This document shows, piece after piece, positions 47,720 through 55,391 of a stretch of DNA of 64,000 nucleotides (position 1 is its first letter; every line of letters begins with the position of its first letter). The notes beneath the pieces are model-generated. The model was not told the origin of the DNA. It worked only from the letters and a program-made list of their open reading frames with translations, and did no database searches. The translations under genes were made by a program, and so were the position numbers. This DNA is from Mesorhizobium carmichaelinearum (GTDB lineage: Bacteria; Pseudomonadota; Alphaproteobacteria; Rhizobiales; Rhizobiaceae): positions 1 to 64,000 of the forward strand of contig NZ_FZQR01000004.1 in the NCBI RefSeq assembly GCF_900199455.1. Direction: 5' to 3'.

Positions 47720-48694
47720 TTATCCCCGACCCATCCGGGCTTCACGGCCGCCGCGGCGGCGACCGCCATTGCCGGCGCCTTCGCCAGGGGCGTTGACCGC
47801 CGTTGGCGCCGCGACCGCATGGCCGCCTTCGGCCGGCTTGTAGTCCTTGTAGGTCCTGATCCAGTTGGTGCAGTTCTCGTCGGTGCCGTTGAGCACGTTG
47901 GCGCCGCGCACGGCTTCCATTTCCTGCGGCCGCACCGGGTTCATGATCGCCGAGGTCATGCCGGCACCGATCACCATCGGGATGAAGGCGGCGTTGATGC
48001 CGTGGCGATGCGGCAGACCGAAGGAGATGTTCGACAGACCGCAAGTGGTGTTCACCTTGAGCTCCTCGCGCAGCCTACGCAGCAGCGCGAACACCTGGCG
48101 GCCGGCATCGCCGAGCGCGCCGATCGGCATGACCAGCGGGTCGACGACGACGTCATGTGCGGGAATGCCGAAATCGGCGCAGCGCTGGACGATCTTCTTG
48201 GCGACGGCGAAGCGCACGTCGGGATCCATCGAAATGCCGGTCTCGTCATTGGAGATGGCGACGACCGGCACGTTGTACTTCTTGATCAGCGGCAAGATCG
48301 CTTCGAGCTTCTCTTCCTCGCCGGTGACGGAGTTGACCAGCGGGCGGCCCTTGGCGACCTTGAGTGCTGCCTCGATCGCGGCGGTGACCGAGCTGTCGAT
48401 CGACAGCGGCAGGTCGACGAGACCCTGGACGATCTCCAGCGTCTGCACCAGCAGCGCCGGCTCGGTCGCATTGGGGTCGACCGCGGTGACACCGGCATTG
48501 ACGTCGAGCATGGTGGCGCCGCAGGCGGCCTGCTCCAGAGCGTCCTTGATGACGGTCTCGAAATTGCCGGCGACCATCTCGGCGGCGAGCTTCTTGCGGC
48601 CGGTCGGGTTGATGCGCTCGCCGATCACGCAGAAGGGCTGGTCGAAGCCGATAATGATCTCTCGTGTCGCCGAGGCGACGATGGTCCGGGTCAT
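47720..48694 (-). CDS. Methyltetrahydrofolate:corrinoid methyltransferase (pterin-binding)
   Basis: A 324-residue pterin-binding TIM-barrel protein of the AcsE/MtgA/CmuB group. FCVIGERINPTGRKKL at residues 21-36, LDVNAGV, LSIDS, NSVTGE and VVAISNDETG are family marks. It moves a methyl group between a corrinoid protein and THF. Here the likely direction is from methyl-corrinoid to THF. The last ~25 residues are a Gly/Arg-rich low-complexity tail not typical of the family. GGAGAGA precedes the ATG, and a perfect GATATAAAG dyad lies 17 bases upstream. Confidence 0.9.
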   Translation of the reverse strand: MTRTIVASATREIIIGFDQPFCVIGERINPTGRKKLAAEMVAGNFETVIKDALEQAACGATMLDVNAGVTAVDPNATEPALLVQTLEIVQGLVDLPLSIDSSVTAAIEAALKVAKGRPLVNSVTGEEEKLEAILPLIKKYNVPVVAISNDETGISMDPDVRFAVAKKIVQRCADFGIPAHDVVVDPLVMPIGALGDAGRQVFALLRRLREELKVNTTCGLSNISFGLPHRHGINAAFIPMVIGAGMTSAIMNPVRPQEMEAVRGANVLNGTDENCTNWIRTYKDYKPAEGGHAVAAPTAVNAPGEGAGNGGRRRGGREARMGRG

Positions 48695-48710
48695 GAAGTC
48701 TCTCCGCCTT

Positions 48711-48733
48711 GATATAAAGTGCTTCTTTATATC
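48711..48733. promoter_or_regulatory. GATATAAAG-N5-CTTTATATC operator-like dyad
   Basis: Perfect 9-base arms (48711-48719 and 48725-48733) in the 78-base gap between metF and the methyltransferase gene. It resembles ArsR-type operators reported upstream of methionine/SAM-cycle genes in alphaproteobacteria, so an SAH- or SAM-linked regulator is a reasonable guess, not shown here. Confidence 0.5.
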
Positions 48734-48772
48734 GTCTCTGGTTTCGTTCCAGGGTCTGGTGATCGGCCGCGC

Positions 48773-49864
48773 TTAGTGCGCGGTCTTTACCATGTCCACC
48801 TGCGTTTCGGTAATCTCGTCGTGCAGTATGTGATCGAGCCGGTCGGCAACCATCTGATCGTCGCGACGGATCTCGCGCTTCCAGGGCTGGCGGCCCTTGA
48901 GCACGCCCGATTCATCGACGATCTCGGCGACATATTCCTCCTGGCGGTAGGCCATCACATGGATGCCCGAGATGCCGGGGATTTCCTTCACCTCGTTGAT
49001 GATGTCGATGCAGAGCTGCTTGCCTTCCTTCTTCTGGTCCTGGGCGCCCTCCAGCCGCTTGATGATGGCATCCGGAATGTGGATGCCCGGCACGTTGGAG
49101 CGGATCCACTTGGCGGTCTTGGCCGAAGCGAGCGGCCCGACGCCGCACAGGACAAACACTTTTTCGGTGTGGCCGAGATCGCGCGCCTTCTGCATGAAGG
49201 TCCTGAACATCGGCACGTCGAAACAATACTGCGTCTGCACGAACTGCGCGCCGGCGGCGATCTTCTTGCCGAGGTGGATCGGGCGGAAATCGAAGGGCGG
49301 CGCGAACGGGTTGACGGCAGCACCCAGGAAGACCTGCGGCGGCGTCGTCAGCTTGCGACCGGACAAGAACTTGCCATTGTCGCGCATGATCCGGACGGTT
49401 TCGAGCAGCGACATGGAATCGAGGTCAAACACCGGCTTGGCGCCGGGCTGGTCGCCGGCCTGCACGCCGTCGCCGGTCAGGCACAGCATGTTGGCGACAC
49501 CCATCGCTGCGCCGCCCAGCACGTCGCCCTGGATGGCGATGCGGTTCTTGTCGCGGCAGGCGATCTGCATGATCGGGGCATAGCCCATGCGGGTCAGCAG
49601 CGCACAGATGCCGACCGAGGACATGTGGCAGTTGGCGCCGGACGCGTCGACGGCGTTGATGGCGTCGACCCAGCCGTCGAAGATTTTCGCTCGGTTGTAG
49701 ACGTCTTCCGGATCGGCGCTGTCGGGCGGGTTGAGCTCGGTCGTCACCGCGAACTCGCCACGCCGCAGCACGCGCTCCAGCCGGCCGCGGGACGAGTGAC
49801 CGGGCAGGGGATCGAGCGGCAGGTGAATGCCGGCGGGGTTCTCGTCGCGCTGACGGGCGGTCAT
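48773..49864 (-). CDS. metF: Methylenetetrahydrofolate reductase (MetF family)
   Basis: A 363-residue FAD-dependent TIM-barrel reductase. The family pattern is visible in AVTTELNPPDSADP (catalytic Glu), LCLTGDGV (the FAD-site LTGD) and GAQFVQTQYCFD. The classic reaction reduces methylene-THF to methyl-THF. In methyl-consuming pathways such as bacterial chloromethane use the reverse oxidation is needed, which this gene's location suggests. Its start overlaps the MetV-like gene stop (ATGA), so the two proteins are probably made together as in acetogen MetVF pairs. Confidence 0.88.
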   Translation of the reverse strand: MTARQRDENPAGIHLPLDPLPGHSSRGRLERVLRRGEFAVTTELNPPDSADPEDVYNRAKIFDGWVDAINAVDASGANCHMSSVGICALLTRMGYAPIMQIACRDKNRIAIQGDVLGGAAMGVANMLCLTGDGVQAGDQPGAKPVFDLDSMSLLETVRIMRDNGKFLSGRKLTTPPQVFLGAAVNPFAPPFDFRPIHLGKKIAAGAQFVQTQYCFDVPMFRTFMQKARDLGHTEKVFVLCGVGPLASAKTAKWIRSNVPGIHIPDAIIKRLEGAQDQKKEGKQLCIDIINEVKEIPGISGIHVMAYRQEEYVAEIVDESGVLKGRQPWKREIRRDDQMVADRLDHILHDEITETQVDMVKTAH

Positions 49865-50457
49865 GCGGCGGCTCCGGTCTTCGGCGCGGCCGCGGCTTCA
49901 CGGGCGGCGGCCGCCTGCGCGGTGACCCGCAGCCAGGCCGAGGTTTCGCGCAGCGACTGGTCGACCGGCTTCTGCACGGCCAGGATCTTGTCCGAGTTGA
50001 CCATGTTCTGCGAGCCTTCCCAGGCCTTGACCCAGACGCAAGGCATGTCGGGCTCGACCTCGCAATTGCCGTTGGCGCGCACGCCGCCGCAGGGACCGTT
50101 GCGCAGCTGCTTGGGGCAGTTCATTGGGCATGACATGCCGGTCGAAGACAGGATGCACTGGCCGCACATGCGGCAATCGAACATGAAACCCTTGACGCGC
50201 TTTTCGACGAATTTGATCGGGGCCTCAACGCGACCGTAGCCGATGCCCCTCCACAGAGGGTGGAGGAGCAGAAACATGTCGGCGAAACGGGAATAGAACC
50301 ATTCGAGCAGGCGCGAATGCCGGATCGACCACAATCTCACCGCGAAGGAGCGCTGCACGCGCCGCTGCGGCGACACGTCGGCCGGCTTGTAGTCGGATTT
50401 CGGCGCTGCCTTCTTGACCAGGGTGGCCTGGGTAACCGCCGGATTTGTCTCAGACAT
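49861..50457 (-). CDS. MetV-like cysteine-rich methylene-THF reductase C-terminal-domain protein
   Basis: A 198-residue protein whose central part carries eight cysteines: DCRMCGQC, SCPMNC, GPCGGV, NC and PC (about 98-140). This is the MTHFR C-terminal/MetV zinc or iron-sulfur motif region. In acetogens MetV forms a complex with MetF and relays electrons. It has an N-terminal basic extension and an Ala-rich C terminus. It overlaps the upstream small gene by 8 bases and metF by 4, so tight co-translation is likely. Cofactor identity (Zn or Fe-S) cannot be read from sequence. Confidence 0.82.
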   Translation of the reverse strand: MSETNPAVTQATLVKKAAPKSDYKPADVSPQRRVQRSFAVRLWSIRHSRLLEWFYSRFADMFLLLHPLWRGIGYGRVEAPIKFVEKRVKGFMFDCRMCGQCILSSTGMSCPMNCPKQLRNGPCGGVRANGNCEVEPDMPCVWVKAWEGSQNMVNSDKILAVQKPVDQSLRETSAWLRVTAQAAAAREAAAAPKTGAAA

Positions 50458-50752
50458 TTTCTTTGCCGCCTGCCTTGACCAGAGCGACCAGCCGCTCGCG
50501 GTCATATTTCGCGTCGAGGTCCTGAAAAGCCTTTTCAACCTCGGCTTCGAGGTCGTCGCCGACCGGAACCGGATCCGCCTTGCGCCATTCGGCCAGATAG
50601 TCGTCGGTGCCGCCGGCGCCAGTGCGCATGGCGCACATGTCAATGGCCTCGGTGAAGCGCAGCGGCAGTTCGCGCTTGGCGTTCTGCCGGCCCTTCTTGA
50701 CGATGACCTGGGCAGGGATGTCGCGCCAGTAGACGACGATAAGATCGGCCAT
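50450..50752 (-). CDS. Small protein of the Virulence_fact (PF13769-type) family
   Basis: A 100-residue protein starting MADLIVVYWRDIPAQVIVKKG, with ERLVALVKAGGKENV at the end. This family was named for a loose link to virulence, but its location here, at the head of the MetV-like/metF/methyltransferase/RACo operon, suggests a C1-metabolism role. ATG 50752 is chosen; the 27 further upstream codons are non-homologous. No motif reveals a reaction. Confidence 0.75.
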   Translation of the reverse strand: MADLIVVYWRDIPAQVIVKKGRQNAKRELPLRFTEAIDMCAMRTGAGGTDDYLAEWRKADPVPVGDDLEAEVEKAFQDLDAKYDRERLVALVKAGGKENV

Positions 50753-50955
50753 GAATTCTCGCTCCTCGAAGTATCGAGCATTGCCGCATGCGCAGTGGGG
50801 CCGCTTGTTATGGGACGACGCGCGCGCATTCAAAAGCGACGCATTTCAATGTCGTAAAATGAAAGGTGCGTTTATTCGTTCGCGACGCGCACATGAGGCA
50901 GGATCGGCGCACGGGAAAAGCCGTCTGGCTTTATGCGGTTGGGGGCTGACAAAGC

Positions 50956-51738
50956 CTACCAGATTCCGGTTCTGAGGCCGGTCCACACGTAGAACCAGAT
51001 CGTCGGATGATACCATTGTTTCGAAGGCAGGCCGGGATCGATCGTCGTGAGTTTTCCAGCCAGCGCATCGCTGATGGCCTCGACGCATATGTCGCGCGAG
51101 AACGCCGCCTGGCGTAGCGCGTGACTTGAGATGGTGTCGCCTTTTTTCGGTCTGCCGCGCGCCTGCTTCAGCACGCCGCCAGTGTCGACGCCGGCGTCGA
51201 CGAGGTGGACAGTCGTGCCGAAATTCTGCGCATCACCTGATACCAGAGCCCAATAGCCGCCATTCATGCCGCGATATTTCGGTGTGATGCCCGCATGATA
51301 GTTGAGCACCGGGCAGGGCATCTTGCTCAGCATCCCGGCCGAGATCAGCCGGCAACCATTGAGCAGCACGACGCCTGGCTGGATTTTTTGGATCGCCTGC
51401 AGGCACTCAGGCCCATTGGCCGAGGCCACCTGGATGATTTCCTGGTCTGGTCGCGGCTCAACGTCCAGTTTCTCCTCCGCGATCAATCGCGCGCTATGGC
51501 TAGCCAGGAGCCGCTTGCCCAGCCTGCTCAGCACCATGGTGCCAAGCTGGCCGATGGCCGAGACCCAGCCCTGGCGGCGAGCCCGACCGCGCAGCAATTG
51601 CTTTTTGGATTCAGGGGTTTCGAGGACGACGCTGACAGGACCAACGCGATCGGCGATTGCGTTGATCATGGCCCAGACATGCTGGCCGCCGCCGGTCACG
51701 ACGACGATCGGCGCGCTGGTTCCAACCGGTGAAGACAT
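50956..51738 (-). CDS. Formyltransferase-family protein
   Basis: A 260-residue protein of the formyl_trans_N fold. The catalytic Asn-His-Asp set is recognisable: VVLLNGCRL, NYHAGITPKYRGMNG and DAGVDTGGVL. Enzymes of this fold transfer formyl from 10-formyl-THF to sugars, amines or tRNA-linked amino acids. The C terminus lacks the tRNA-binding domain of Fmt, so a small-molecule or sugar substrate is more likely. It is transcribed toward the C1 operon with a 203-base gap; a link to that operon is uncertain. Confidence 0.78.
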   Translation of the reverse strand: MSSPVGTSAPIVVVTGGGQHVWAMINAIADRVGPVSVVLETPESKKQLLRGRARRQGWVSAIGQLGTMVLSRLGKRLLASHSARLIAEEKLDVEPRPDQEIIQVASANGPECLQAIQKIQPGVVLLNGCRLISAGMLSKMPCPVLNYHAGITPKYRGMNGGYWALVSGDAQNFGTTVHLVDAGVDTGGVLKQARGRPKKGDTISSHALRQAAFSRDICVEAISDALAGKLTTIDPGLPSKQWYHPTIWFYVWTGLRTGIW

Positions 51739-51828
51739 AACCTGCTTCCCTGCCTTGCACGCGGCCGCCTGCCGCGCACTGCTGGCCGGAATTTGTGCCG
51801 GAATGGGGTTAAATCTTGATGACCACGC

Positions 51829-52404
51829 TCAGCGCTTGAACTCGATGATGTCGAGCTTCGATTCGTAATAGGGCGCGGGAAGTTCGATGCGCCATTCCCT
51901 GGCGCCGGTGCGGAAGGCGTAGCCGACCTGGTCGGTCTGCGGACCGCTGCCATAGGGCTTTGCCCGATCGTCGTTGACGGAGCCGGAACCGAGATAGATC
52001 GAGCGCTTCTCGCCATCGTCGAAGAAGCGGCCCTGGGTGCGTTGCGAGCCGCTGATCTTTTCCAGCCGCCAGCCGGAGCCATCGTCAGTCACCTTGCACT
52101 TGAACCAGCCATAGATGACAAGCGGGCTCAACCCGCCCGCCTTGATTGTGCGGCACTTCCAGTTGCCGGTCAGGTCCTTGTCGGAGAACGATACCAGCGG
52201 CTTCGCCAGCAAGGCATCGAGCTGTTTGACGTCGGCCGGGTTGCCGGCCTTCGCCTCGGCGAGCGCCGCCTTGCGCGTCTCGCCATATTTGTCGAGGCGG
52301 GCCTTGTCGGCAGGCGTGATCAGCTTCTGCACCTGGCCGTCGGCAAGGGCGGGCAGGGTGCACCAAAGCAGGCCGATGGCTGCAAGCAGTGGACGAAGGA
52401 TCAT
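51829..52404 (-). CDS. DUF4893 exported protein
   Basis: A 191-residue periplasmic protein with a signal peptide (MILRPLLAAIGLLWCTLPALA, cleavage near 21). The mature part shows the DUF4893 pattern SDKDLTGNWKCRTIK and WFKCKV with two conserved cysteines. The function of the family is unknown. Start at 52404 has GGGAG upstream; the frame extending to 52536 is not signal-like. It is divergent from the SDR gene. Confidence 0.82.
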   Translation of the reverse strand: MILRPLLAAIGLLWCTLPALADGQVQKLITPADKARLDKYGETRKAALAEAKAGNPADVKQLDALLAKPLVSFSDKDLTGNWKCRTIKAGGLSPLVIYGWFKCKVTDDGSGWRLEKISGSQRTQGRFFDDGEKRSIYLGSGSVNDDRAKPYGSGPQTDQVGYAFRTGAREWRIELPAPYYESKLDIIEFKR

Positions 52405-52551
52405 CTGGAACTCCCTGGATAAAATGGCAGTGATAAAAATGGCAGTTAATGTCTGGAGCGGCGCCGTTGCCGGCCGATGCCTGATTTTATCGGGTCGCCC
52501 ACGCCTGTCATCCGTGCTTAACAGCGTCACCGTCAAAAATCATGGTGACGC

Positions 52552-53535
52552 ATGCGAATCTTGCTCACGGGATCGTCGGGTTGGCTGGGCAGCGCGCTGG
52601 CGCCGCGCCTGCGCGCGCTTGGCCATGAGGTGATCGGTCTTGACCCGGTTCCATCTGTTGAAACGCAGATGATCGGCTCGATCGCCGATCGCGATCTGGT
52701 CATGCGGGCGGTCGGGGATAGTCGTATCGAAGCCATCATCCACAGCGGCGCGCTGCACAAGCCCAATATAGAGAGCCGCGCCAACAGCGATTTCGTCGCC
52801 ACCAATGTGCAAGGTACGCTGAATCTGCTCGACGCGGCGGTGGCGGCCGGCGTGCAGCGCTTCGTCTTCACCTCGACGACTTCGCTGATGATCTCGCAGG
52901 CGATACGCGACGGCTTCAAGGGCGGTGCGCGAAAGGCCGCCTGGCTGACGGAAGAGATGTCGCCCGAGCCGCGCAACATCTATGGCGTCACCAAGCTTTC
53001 AGCCGAACATCTCTGTCGTCTCTATAATCTTCAGCATGGCCTGCCGGTCGTGGTTTTGCGCACGGCGCGCTTCTTTCCCGAAGTCGATGACATGGCGCAT
53101 GCGATCGAACAGTCCGATGCCAACACCAAGGCAAACGAATTGCTGTTCCGCCGGCTGACGGTGGAAGATGCGGCGGAAGCTCATGTCGCCGCGTTGGAGA
53201 AGGCGCCGCAGCTTGGCTTCGATACATTCATTATCTGTGCGCCGACACCATTCCGGTCCGACGACTGCGACATGCTGATCAGGGACGCGCCATCGGTCGT
53301 CGCGCGCTATTTTCCGGGCTTTCCGGCTCTTTACGCACGAATGGGTTGGACGATGTTTTCCTCCATCGACCGTGTCTATGACGCGTCGCGAGCGAAAGAC
53401 CGGCTGGGTTTTGTCTGCAAGACGAGCTTTGCTGATGTGCTGGCGGCGCTACGGCCGGAGGAGGGGCTGCCTAGGGCAAATCGCGCTCAGGCGACCTTCG
53501 CCGCCTGCGCCATTCCGGCCGTCAGGTCGCCATAG
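52552..53535 (+). CDS. NAD-dependent epimerase/dehydratase (extended SDR)
   Basis: A 327-residue extended SDR. TGSSGWLGSAL at residues 6-16 binds NAD, and TSTTSLM with NIYGVTKLSAEH gives the Ser/Tyr-x3-Lys active site. It resembles sugar-nucleotide epimerase/reductase proteins; substrate unknown. Its last 49 bases overlap the convergent DUF1638 gene. Confidence 0.85.
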   Translation: MRILLTGSSGWLGSALAPRLRALGHEVIGLDPVPSVETQMIGSIADRDLVMRAVGDSRIEAIIHSGALHKPNIESRANSDFVATNVQGTLNLLDAAVAAGVQRFVFTSTTSLMISQAIRDGFKGGARKAAWLTEEMSPEPRNIYGVTKLSAEHLCRLYNLQHGLPVVVLRTARFFPEVDDMAHAIEQSDANTKANELLFRRLTVEDAAEAHVAALEKAPQLGFDTFIICAPTPFRSDDCDMLIRDAPSVVARYFPGFPALYARMGWTMFSSIDRVYDASRAKDRLGFVCKTSFADVLAALRPEEGLPRANRAQATFAACAIPAVRSP

Positions 53536-54116
53536 CCGGTCGCCCGGCGCTCATAGGCGAGGCCGAGCAGGGCGGCAGCCTTTTCCGCGACCTTGTCGAG
53601 TTCCGGGTCGTTGGTCTGGGCGAGATAGACCAGCTTCTCGTAGTTGCCGAAATAGTCCTTGATCAGCTCGGGGTGCTTGTCGAGGCCGAGCGGCTTCATG
53701 AAGAAGGCGTCGAATTGGCGGCACAGGAAGTCCGTCATGTAGAAGGACATCATGTCGTCGTCGGCGACCTTCGCATAGGCCTCCATGCCTTGATAGAAGG
53801 CGAAGCAATGCGGGCCGGCCATGCGCTCGACGCCATGCTTCTCGATGACGCGGTCGAGCAGGCCGCCAGTGCCGCAATCGGCATAGCCGACGAAGATGTG
53901 CTCGTAACCTTGCGCCTTGGCCTTCTCGATCGCCTTGTCCATGGCGGGCGCGATGCGGTCGGGATAGAAATGAAACTCCGCCGGCAAACAGGTCAGTTCG
54001 AGGTGATCGAGCCCGAGCTGTTCCTTGACGGCCAATACCTCACGCGCAATCATCCCGCAGGCGATGACGAGCAGCCTGTCGTCTTGATTCGGTTTCGTTT
54101 TCTGTGTTTTGGCCAT
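53487..54116 (-). CDS. DUF1638 protein
   Basis: A 209-residue protein of DUF1638: LLVIACGMIAREV at the start, LPAEFHFYPDRI, IFVGYADCGTGGLLD and MAGPHCFAFYQG. Conserved Cys/His residues suggest a metal or corrinoid-linked role, but no activity is known for the family. DUF1638 genes are frequently found near MttB-type methyltransferases, and this one lies between the C1 operon and the corrinoid/mttB pair. ATG 54116 is used; a TTG at 54128 is possible. Confidence 0.82.
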   Translation of the reverse strand: MAKTQKTKPNQDDRLLVIACGMIAREVLAVKEQLGLDHLELTCLPAEFHFYPDRIAPAMDKAIEKAKAQGYEHIFVGYADCGTGGLLDRVIEKHGVERMAGPHCFAFYQGMEAYAKVADDDMMSFYMTDFLCRQFDAFFMKPLGLDKHPELIKDYFGNYEKLVYLAQTNDPELDKVAEKAAALLGLAYERRATGYGDLTAGMAQAAKVA

Positions 54117-54180
54117 GGAACCAGTCAAGCCGGCCTTCGTTGCTATGGGGCTAATTTATCTGTTGAGGGAGACACCGTCC

Positions 54181-54318
54181 ATGAAACTGCTACGCATCGC
54201 ACCGATTGCCATTCTTGCCTGTGCCCTGGCCCTTACGGCTTGCGCGAACACCGTCCGCGGCGTCGGCAAGGACGTCAAATCGACGGCAAGGGCGGTCAAG
54301 GACACTGTCGCCAACTGA
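54181..54318 (+). CDS. Entericidin A/B-type small lipoprotein
   Basis: A 45-residue predicted lipoprotein. A hydrophobic signal (residues 6-18) leads to the lipobox LTAC (Cys21), followed by a short polar tail NTVRGVGKDVKSTARAVKDTV typical of entericidins. GAGGGAG precedes the ATG. Entericidins are tiny outer-membrane lipoproteins linked to envelope stress or toxin/antidote behaviour. It is a single gene with a bidirectional terminator, inserted between DUF1638 and the corrinoid gene. Confidence 0.82.
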   Translation: MKLLRIAPIAILACALALTACANTVRGVGKDVKSTARAVKDTVAN

Positions 54319-54348
54319 TCGGCAGCCTCGTCCATCATCTGGGAACAA

Positions 54349-54376
54349 AAAAGCCGCGCTGCAAGGCGCGGCTTTT
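54349..54376. terminator. Bidirectional Rho-independent terminator
   Basis: AAAAGCCGCGC (54349-54359) pairs with GCGCGGCTTTT (54366-54376) around a 6-base loop, with A-rich and T-rich flanks. It serves the entericidin gene on the plus strand and the corrinoid-protein gene on the minus strand. Confidence 0.88.
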
Positions 54377-54403
54377 CTTGTCTTTCCATCCTGATGCCTT
54401 GGG

Positions 54404-55102
54404 TCAGGCGGAAGCGCGAACGTTATGCTTGCGCTTCATGAAGTCCTTGGCGGTCTCGACCGCCACCGCGGCATCGCGGCAATAGGCGTCGGCGCCGACG
54501 GCCTTGCCGAATTCCTCGTTGAGCGGCGCGCCGCCGACCAGCACGACATAATCGTCGCGGATGCCCTTTTCCTTCATCGTGTCGATGACGACCTTCATGT
54601 AGGGCATGGTGGTGGTCAAAAGCGCCGACATGCCGATGATGTCGGGCTGATGCTGCTCGATCGCATCGAGATATTTTTCGACCGCATTGTTGATGCCGAG
54701 ATCGATGACGTCGAAACCGGCGCCTTCCATCATCATGCCGACCAGGTTCTTGCCGATGTCGTGGATGTCGCCCTTGACGGTACCGATCACCATCTTGCCC
54801 TGCTTCGGCGCGCCGGTGGCGGCGAGCAGCGGACGCAGGATAAACATGCCGGCCTTCATGGCGTTGGCGGACAGCAGCACTTCGGGAACGAACAGGATGC
54901 CGTCGCGAAAATCCTCGCCGACGATGCGCATGCCTTCGACCAGCGCCTCGGTCAGCACCTTGTAGGGCACCCAACCGCGCTCCAGCAGGATGCGCGTGCC
55001 TTCCTCGATCTCTTCCTTCAAGCCGTCATAGAGATCGTCGTGCATCTGCTGCACCAACTCGTCGTCGGAAAGTTCAGAAAGGATGATCTCGTCGTCGGAC
55101 AT
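54404..55102 (-). CDS. Corrinoid (B12-binding) methyl-carrier protein, MtgC/MttC-like
   Basis: A 232-residue corrinoid carrier. The N-terminal helical cap spans about 12-95, and the Rossmann-like B12 domain has the base-off motif DIHDIGKN with His114 as the lower cobalt ligand, then GMSALLTTTMP and VVLVGGAP. MtgC/MttC proteins accept the methyl group from their MttB-type partner, encoded divergently at 55392. The start at 55102 is preceded by GGAG 10 bases away. The 290-base divergent region is shared with mttB, strong evidence for joint regulation. Confidence 0.93.
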   Translation of the reverse strand: MSDDEIILSELSDDELVQQMHDDLYDGLKEEIEEGTRILLERGWVPYKVLTEALVEGMRIVGEDFRDGILFVPEVLLSANAMKAGMFILRPLLAATGAPKQGKMVIGTVKGDIHDIGKNLVGMMMEGAGFDVIDLGINNAVEKYLDAIEQHQPDIIGMSALLTTTMPYMKVVIDTMKEKGIRDDYVVLVGGAPLNEEFGKAVGADAYCRDAAVAVETAKDFMKRKHNVRASA

Positions 55103-55391
55103 TTTTATCCAGCTCCTCACGGCATCGCGACTGTGTCGCAAGGCACAAAATTTTGGCGTTCATACCTAACCCGCAATGGGCGGGTATCCATAGCTGATTT
55201 GCGACTTCCCGCAAAAGGAAAGCGACTGGAAAATCTATTGGTTTTCTTGTCGATTTTGCGACAGGCGTTGGCGCGGACGGGCCGTTTCGAATAGGGTGCA
55301 TGGCTACGATCCGGCGAAAGCCGCGCCATGCGGCCGCAACGGTTACGGACCAGCCATCGTCAGGCCAGGCCATATTCAGGGAAGAGCGATC
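55103..55391. promoter_or_regulatory. Divergent corrinoid/mttB promoter region with TGTCGCAA-type repeats
   Basis: The 289-base gap holds TGTCGCAA (55134-55141), TTTGCG-N6-CGCAAA (55198-55215), and TGTCG-N6-CGACA (55248-55263), the last including TTGCGACA. The same octamer is in the GbdR-like regulator promoter and before the dehydrogenase at 34231. No gene is seen in the gap. Confidence 0.5.
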
